NCBI GenBank assembly: GCA_027627225.1 | Contig: JAPFQT010000041.1 | Location: forward strand, 446,001 to 510,000 | Length of the DNA stretch: 64,000 nucleotides | Direction: 5' to 3' | From: Congeria kusceri | Lineage: Eukaryota > Mollusca > Bivalvia > Myida > Dreissenidae | In this document: positions 57,622 through 64,000 of the stretch, in pieces | Numbering within the stretch: position 1 is the stretch's first letter | How the letters are laid out: every line of letters begins with the position of its first letter | Program-made: the position numbers and the translations under genes | The notes under the pieces: generated by a model | Databases searched by the model: none | What the model was told of the DNA's origin: nothing | The model's input: the letters and a program-made list of their open reading frames with translations, nothing else

Positions 57622-59084
57622 GTGAGGGCGAGTAGTTCATATCTTCAAACGTCACACAACAGACTATACACTCTACATTTTATTTACACTCTACGATAAT
57701 AAATATATACACCAATATAGTCCAAGCTCAACTCCCAACTCCCCCCAGATTCTGCGTGTTCCTGGCTTTTATACGAATCTGCTTACTCTCCCATATTTGG
57801 GTATTACCAAGGTGTGGATTGACAATGATAGGCCCCTAATATTTATTAGGATAACTGCTAACCGATTTATATTTCGAGAACACAGTCTTGTCACTACAAT
57901 CATTGTTTATTATAATAACTGTTAAAAGACAAAACAGCATAACATGAAGTTACCTTTATTAATTAATATTTATGAAGGCAACTGTTGAAAGTTCACCCAA
58001 ACAGACTCTGCCGAGCAACAGAACAGACCAGTCTTTGCTAATTTATGATGGTAAACGATGACAACATACCCTGTTCAGTTAACTGATTTCCACCATACCA
58101 AGATGGCATCAAAGAAAGCAGTCTTAATTTATTTCTAGTACTAAAGAAATACAACAAAATACAGGCGCTTGTGTTGCAAAAGGACGAGAAAAACTGACCT
58201 TTTTGACGCAGTGAATGCCTGTGTCGATGAGGGATATTCTCTTGTTCATCCGCAGAAGAATTGTCGCTTGTCAGGAGGTATTTCAGAAATTTTAGACAGT
58301 AACATAAGTTGACCACCTTCATTATAATTGTTTATAACACGTATAATGCGACATACTGTATTTCAAAATAGATAATATAACGCTGAACGTATTCTATTTT
58401 GCTGTTTTGATTCTAACAATAATTCAAAACATGAGTGTGTCATAGTAGTATAAACTAGAAAAGACTTGCTATTTAGTGTCGTTATATGTTGTGTGTATTT
58501 TAAAATGGTTTATTGAAAGCAAATTAGTATATTTTATTAGACAACGATCGCGTCAAATCAATGTTGTTAGTAGAAAACGTGTATTTTGCTTTATGTTATT
58601 GTAATTCGTCGTTAATTGTATGAGCTCTTGCGAAGTAATCAAAACTTACACTATGTGTACATATAACAATGTAAGTGAAATATAAAAGCTAATTGATCGT
58701 AAGCTGTATGGATAAAATTCAAGAATAAAGTTTTAATACAAACGAATATGATTAAATTAGATTTATTTACCCCATATCATACGTAAATGAAATCTTATAA
58801 ATCATTGCTATTACTTGCACTTTTATATCGATGTTACGGAGTAAATGCCGTTATTTGTAATATCTGAACAGATGTGCTGCCTGATGAAACCATCTATGCT
58901 TGGTTTTCTCACGGAAACATAAGAAATGGTCAGATTTAATACTAATGTATATACCTGTTTACGAAGGATTATATAAAGGATATCTCTTCAGTATAGTTAT
59001 CAACTACTGTTTGTCATCGTATCTAACATAGCAGCCCTTTTACACTGTAATACAATGATTCATAATGTTTATGCAACCTATCAA
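57622..59084. other. mostly non-coding; possible minus-strand exon at 58200-58322
   Basis: On the minus strand, 58322 to about 58202 reads 'LLTSDNSSADEQENIPHRHR' then 'HSLRQK', followed by a gtcag that could be a donor. I recognise no domain. A similar plus-strand candidate (58873 to about 58917, 'DVLPDETIYAWFSHGNIRN') follows the acceptor-like tctgaacag. Neither is supported beyond splice-like bases. Confidence 0.25.
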
Positions 59085-59385
59085 TAGTTTCGCCCAGGGT
59101 GGGGAGCGGCGGGCATGTACGGGACTTTAGACTGAAAGCAATTCCCGACAGGCGGGAAATTGACACGCCGAATGATTCCGTGTCCCGGGAAATATACTTT
59201 GTTTTGATTTTAGGTCCCGGTAGTATTGACCCCCGGACCAGTTGATACACCAATTAAGCATCCCCATTGAGGGGATATAGACACAAATGCTTGACCCTAG
59301 GGTGAGGAATTAGATCCCCCCAAATACAATAAGTCAAATTCCCCGACGCCCGCCCCCCCCCCCCCTTGGGGAAAATATTAAGTGC
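59085..59385 (-). mobile_element. dispersed repeat, inverted copy of 18262-18988
   Basis: The reverse complement contains 'ttccccaaggggg', 'aattcctcaccctagggtca', 'agcatttgtgtctatatccc', 'cggaatcattcggcgtgtca' and 'gtcgggaattgctttca', in the same order as the copy at 18 kb. It includes a C14 run at about 59351-59364. Confidence 0.75.
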
Positions 59386-59635
59386 ATTACTCAAACAAAT
59401 ACAGTTTTGATCGGAATTAAAGTCTAAGAACAAAGGAAGGGAAAGCATATCACTAATCTTAATAAATAGATTCTCGATTAGTGTCTATTTAGGCATACGT
59501 CATCAAATATTTATTTTAGTAAAGCATCTAAAATTTTGACCTTCAAATGCAGATTTAGAAAGAATATGGACCTGCTTGTTTTAACAGTTAATTTCAATAA
59601 CACGTAATGCATATGGACAGTCCACTATTTACCTG

Positions 59636-59864
59636 CTAACCGAAATTTGTCGGCGTCGGTGTGTTGGCAATTTTCAGATAGAAGTCCGATGACCTGCCTG
59701 TCAGTCGAAAGAACTACTTTTGAGGTCAAATCGCAATTGTGCATAGACAGGCTTACGTACTTGTGCTCCACCTCCGGTACACAATGTTTATTCATTGGAG
59801 TATAAAATGTTTGACTACGTGTGGTGTTTGAAGACAAAGGCTTTTTTATACTAAAGCTGAACAT
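59636..59864 (-). CDS. possible exon of an unrecognised minus-strand gene
   Basis: The open frame 'MFSFSIKKPLSSNTTRSQTF' through 'LSENCQHTDADKFRLAG' ends at a donor-like sequence (gcag|gtaaat, boundary at about 59635). I recognise no domain. It could be chance. Confidence 0.2.
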
Positions 59865-62369
59865 ACTTTCAGCACTGTAGACAATACATTCACAATGATT
59901 TGTAAAAGTAATGTTTGCTTTGTCAGTTAAAATGTATTGATATTCATTTAAAATTATGTTTTAGTTTGAATTTTTTAAGTAATTATTCACTGATACTTCT
60001 AATCCTTAAATCGATTTTCATTGGTCTATTTTTCAGAATGATTTGAATATTTTAGCACACGTACGACTGAAGAGTATGTGACAGTTCCATTGATACTGTC
60101 GCAAACAAGTATTTCTTTTGTATGTATATATTACAAACATTGTTACCGCTATTGGTATTTGTGTACTTCATGTATATATGTACGTTGCGTTTACAGCCAA
60201 TGAACAACATAAATAAAGATCACAGCGAAGACGGACAGTTTTTGCGTGAATTCATCGGTACACTCATTGTCCTATATGATCCAAATTCCATGACTTTAAA
60301 GACAGTTTTTTTACGTAATGTCTTAAAGGGATCTGTCCATTGAAATGGATTAAATTGTTAAGAGTTTGTAACGCTTTTCCTCGAAAGTTTAGAAAACTGG
60401 TGTATCATGATAACATGTATCCATACATTCTATGTATGATCATGTTTAATATGTGTTTGCATATCACTTTAGTTATGACCTTTCCATCTGTATTTGCATA
60501 GGGTCATATTTATTTAATGTACATACAAATTTTGATATGTTTGTTGATTATTAATCCTCAAATACACTTTTGTGTTGAATTGATTTTTGTAGGTCCCTGT
60601 GAAAAGTATAATGTTAACAGTAAACAATGCACATCAATATATTTATCAGCCTTTATATTTATGGTTAACGAGTTTATATGATATCGGATGTGTTACGTTT
60701 GTTGTTTAGGTTATTTACACGTTTTTATCTTATTATGTACACTCATTTTTGAATATACTGTCTTAAAGTCATTTGCAATGCTGCACTACAATATTTCTTG
60801 TCATGTATGTATGACTGTGAACATATTATTTCCAAAATTATGTTAGTATTGTTCTTATCTGTCTATGCAATACTCTATTTCGTTATTGCTTCTGTCTGTC
60901 ATGTTACAGCTTTATGTATATAGAGAATGCTAGGTTAGTGTAAAATACAGGTAAGTTTATTTAGAGAGGCTTAGAAAACCTGAACAACGAGCCTCGGCTC
61001 TACGCTCGTTCCAGGAACAAAAAAGTTATAACAAAAATGAAGCGGATCATTTAAACAACGGAATTACATTCAACATTTGAGTTTATTGTTTAATATATTT
61101 ATATTTTATTTAATTATGGACTTTATTAAAACATAACATATGCGACCATCAAGTGGCCTCCTCCCCAGCCTATGTGTACACCTTTACCATGAATAAAAAT
61201 AAGTCCAAGCAAACATTGAATAAACGTGTTCACATTAGTGTGTATGAACATAACATCGATTATATCATCTTAAAGTGTTTGAATATAATACAATGATAAA
61301 AAAATGGTAACTTTGGATAACATAGTCAAATTGAAAGGAATAAGCTTTATACTAATTTAGAATGTTGGTTATTTACATAATACATGTTGCTTTTGAAAAT
61401 GTTTAACACTGATAATTCAATGTGTAAATTTTGGTTTAATATCCATGCCGTGTATGTGTTTTTTAATTACAAATCATTAAAAGATCCATGTAATAAATTT
61501 ATTAAATTAAACATGCCTACTTTATGAATTTATTTCACTACATGTATTGGTGAATATGGACTTTGCACAATAATAGATATAAGGGCGAATATGTAAAATT
61601 ACCTTCTCGTCATGAACTGCATAAAAAATAACACGTTTTCCAAATTTTAGGAATATAAACCAACACCTACGGCACATTTTCACGATTATTATATTCTAAA
61701 GGTAAAACAATCCCTACCAGACAAGACTTTCAACAATAAAATGCCATTATTAATTTGTTTTATTTGTATCTTGAATATATTTTACATTTCAAAATGGTTT
61801 CATTTCTCTTACCCAACATATGACAATTGGACACAATACAAGTGCTTTCATATATCATTTAAATTCTGAACAAGTTCATGAATTAATACATGAAAGAACT
61901 GTTCATTGATATTTGTTAAACTCTGAACACTTTCGGTATTAAGAGATCTATATCGTATGTTAGGTCTGATAATCTTGTGTTTCATTATTTTATACATCTA
62001 TTACTTAGAATTATAATGTTCAAAGCAAAATTACTTATATTTATATCGATAAATTCGCAAAAATTATGCGCTCGCACCAAAATAACGTAAATTTAAACAA
62101 TAATATTTACTCTTTTTGCACTCGCTCGCTCCAAATTTTTCGACAAAAAATCCGATGACCAAGTATTCAATTTGGTGTGGCCTTAGTATAGTATTGAGCC
62201 ATATACTGTTAAAAAGACACGGGCATATTACTAAGAATCATTTCTGTTTGCTATAGTAATGTTGACCAGATTTTTGACATATCAGGACTTGCAACGCATT
62301 CGAATTGACGAGTCTTTAAGCAAACAAAAAATTAATATGGCCCTAGTATGCAAACGTATTTATGTTTCA
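59865..62369. other. gene-free AT-rich stretch
   Basis: No recognisable exon. Small features: a hairpin with 'aacgag...ctcgtt' arms near 60986-61011, and an area near 62060-62150 with repeated 'ctcgctcgc'-type words and 'aaatttttcgac', which looks like a dispersed repeat. The 73-aa frame at 60122-60343 has no support. Confidence 0.4.
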
Positions 62370-62572
62370 ACCTACCTCTGATTCAATTAGGGCTGTTGTC
62401 ATTTTCTGGCATAGGTATGTGCGCTTACTACTGGTCAACCGCATAGATCGGCTAAGATGGCCCAGGAAATGTGTGAGTAGGTTAACTGACCGCCGTGATA
62501 TGACTGAAATACTGTTAAAAACGGCGAAACATCCAACCAAACAAACAAACAAACAAACAAATAAACATTTAT
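62370..62572 (+). mobile_element. SINE, 5'-truncated copy
   Basis: Matches the body and tail of the SINE at 24956-25235: 'cctacctctgattcaa', 'ctactggtcaaccgcataga', 'gtgtgagtaggttaac', 'tgactgaaatactgttaaaa'. The tRNA head is absent. The tail ends in an (AAAC)n run at about 62535-62565. An insertion of 'gaccgccgtgata' relative to the other copy is present. Confidence 0.85.
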
Positions 62573-62740
62573 GTTTAATAATCTCTAGTATTGCTCTATG
62601 TATTCAAACATCTCGAATTTGCAGTGTTCAACATTACAAACAAATAATTTTGACAGAGTTACATTATTTTTTAAACATGAAAATAAGCATATTGCCTTTT
62701 AACCAAATTTTGTGAAGAAAAATTTCGGTATATAGATTGG
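62573..62740. other. spacer
   Basis: No recognised feature between the SINE and the tandem array. Confidence 0.35.
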
Positions 62741-63885
62741 GGTATGTTGTTGGACGGGCGGGCTGGCGGAGTCAACTTTTCATTTCGAGAACGGATTGAG
62801 CTATTGTAATGAACTTCATACATAGATACCTTATATCGAGACTTCGCTTGGGATTGCATATGGGGCGGGTGGGGTCAAGGTCAAGGTCACTGTTACTAAA
62901 AAATGAAAAATGGTTTCCGCTTAATAACTTAAGAACACATCAATATATTTTTATGAAACTTCATAATATTTACTTTATATTGAGACCTTGCTTGGGATTG
63001 CATATGGGGTGGGTGAAGTCAAGGTCAAGGTCACCGTGACTTAAAATAGAAAAACGGTTTCTGTTTAATATCTTAATAAAGCATCGAGATATTTTAATGA
63101 AACTTCATACATAAGTACCTTATATGAAATCCTCGCTTAAAATTGCATATGGGATGTGTGGGGTTAAGGTCAAGGTCACCGTTACTAAAAGTAGAAAAAC
63201 GGTTTCCGCTCAAAAACATGATAACGCATCGAGATATTTTAATAAAGCTTCATCCATAGATACGTTATATTGAGACCTCGCTTGGAACTGCATATGGGGT
63301 TTGTGGGGCAAGGTCAATGTTACTAAAAATAGAAAAACGGTTTCCGCTCAATAACTTGAGAATGCATCGAAATATTTTAATGAAACTTCATACATAGATA
63401 CCTTATATGGAGACCTTGCCTGGGATTGCATATTGGGTGGGTGGATCAAGGTCAAGGTCACAGATACTAAAAATAGAAATACGGTTTCCGCTCAAAAATT
63501 GTGAAAACAAAGAGATATTTTAATGAAACTAAATTTGTAGATACCCCATATTGAGACCTCGCTTGGGATTGCATATGGGGTGGGTGGGGTCAAGGTCACC
63601 ATTGCTAAAAAGAGACAGATAGTTTCCGCTCAATACCTAGAGAACAAATTGAGATATTTTAATGAAACTTTATATGTAGATACCTTATATCTAGACCTCG
63701 CTTGCAATTGCAAATGGGGTGGGTGGGATTAAGGTTAAGGTCACCATTACTAAAAATAAAAAAAATGGTTTCCACTCAATAATTTGAGAACGAATTTATA
63801 TATTTTAATTAAACTTCAAATGCTGATACCTTATATTGAGACCTCGCTTCAGATTTCAAGGTCAGGTCACCATTTTCTAGCCATA
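62741..63885 (+). repeat. tandem array, about 143-bp unit, 7-8 copies
   Basis: Repeated landmarks are 'attgcatatggggtgggtgg', 'tcaaggtcaaggtcacc', 'tactaaaaatagaaaaacgg', 'tttccgctcaataacttgag' and 'atgaaacttcatacatagat'. The 'catatgggg' word occurs near 62858, 63001, 63147, 63291, 63429, 63571 and 63711. The opening 'ggtatgttgttggacgggcg' resembles the opening of other bivalve repeats with a 'ggtccgtctgtctgtc' start such as the one at 22558. Copies become more divergent toward the right. Confidence 0.9.
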
Positions 63886-64000
63886 AGTGTATGACCTTAA
63901 CCTTGCACCAAGAACTTTTTCTCATTATCTTGCTGACTTTTATGCATTTCGTTCGAAAAAGTTGGGTTTCGTGGAATTTCTACGTTTCTTGTTAGATATA

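Noticed and set aside
62741..63885. Open frame 62809-63039 as a gene
   Set aside because: It lies within a tandem array of about 143-bp units and shows the repeat's own periodicity ('RLGLHMG', 'CLGLHMG').

Overview
This is eukaryotic nuclear DNA, AT-rich and intron-rich, with short exons separated by long repeat-filled introns and spacers. It looks like a bivalve mollusc. The inverted-repeat MITE containing 'gtcgtcccggattagcctgtg' and the 'agctcacctgagcac' and 'tatacccccacaaacgaag' repeats are types I associate with bivalve genomes, especially Dreissena (zebra or quagga mussel). That species guess is from memory, not from a search. There are no operons, rRNA genes, CRISPR arrays or prokaryotic signals. 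Exon boundaries were set by reading splice sites and reading phase by eye.

Layout. 1-9.7 kb: a three-exon claudin-like tetraspan gene on the minus strand (1448-2566), with a 1.1 kb AGT microsatellite just upstream of its start codon, then gene-poor DNA with a MITE-derived tandem array. 9.7-20 kb: repeat territory with foldback elements, a 44-bp minisatellite, a hAT-like element and three other TIR elements. 20.3-21.5 kb: the last exon of a C2H2 zinc-finger gene (+). 21.9-30.6 kb: a foldback, a TIR element with a tandem body, a 35-bp minisatellite (18 units), a tRNA-derived SINE and a 22-bp minisatellite. 31.5-41.1 kb: three further claudin-like loci on the plus strand. The first is degraded. 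The second has lost exon 2 and carries a one-base frameshift. The third looks intact. The last two lie in a tandem duplication of about 2.5 kb.

41.2-49.8 kb: an 8.6 kb satellite of about 159 copies of a 54-bp monomer with clear higher-order structure. It begins exactly where homology between the two duplicated claudin-like units ends. 49.9-57.6 kb: exons of secreted or cell-surface recognition proteins. These are an orphan C-type lectin exon, then a phase-compatible series encoding a fucolectin-type (FTP/F5_F8-like) domain, a kringle domain and the start of a C-type lectin domain. Two in-frame stops cast doubt on the intactness of this locus. 57.6-64 kb: mostly non-coding, with an inverted repeat copy, a 5'-truncated SINE and a tandem array with a period of about 143 bp.

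Functional reading. Two gene themes are present. One is a locally duplicating family of small claudin/PMP22-like four-pass membrane proteins. The other is a modular lectin-kringle gene of the kind often expanded in bivalve innate recognition. Most of the remaining sequence is transposon-derived or tandemly repeated. The 54-bp satellite gives long open frames on both strands only because its period is a multiple of three; I do not regard those frames as genes.
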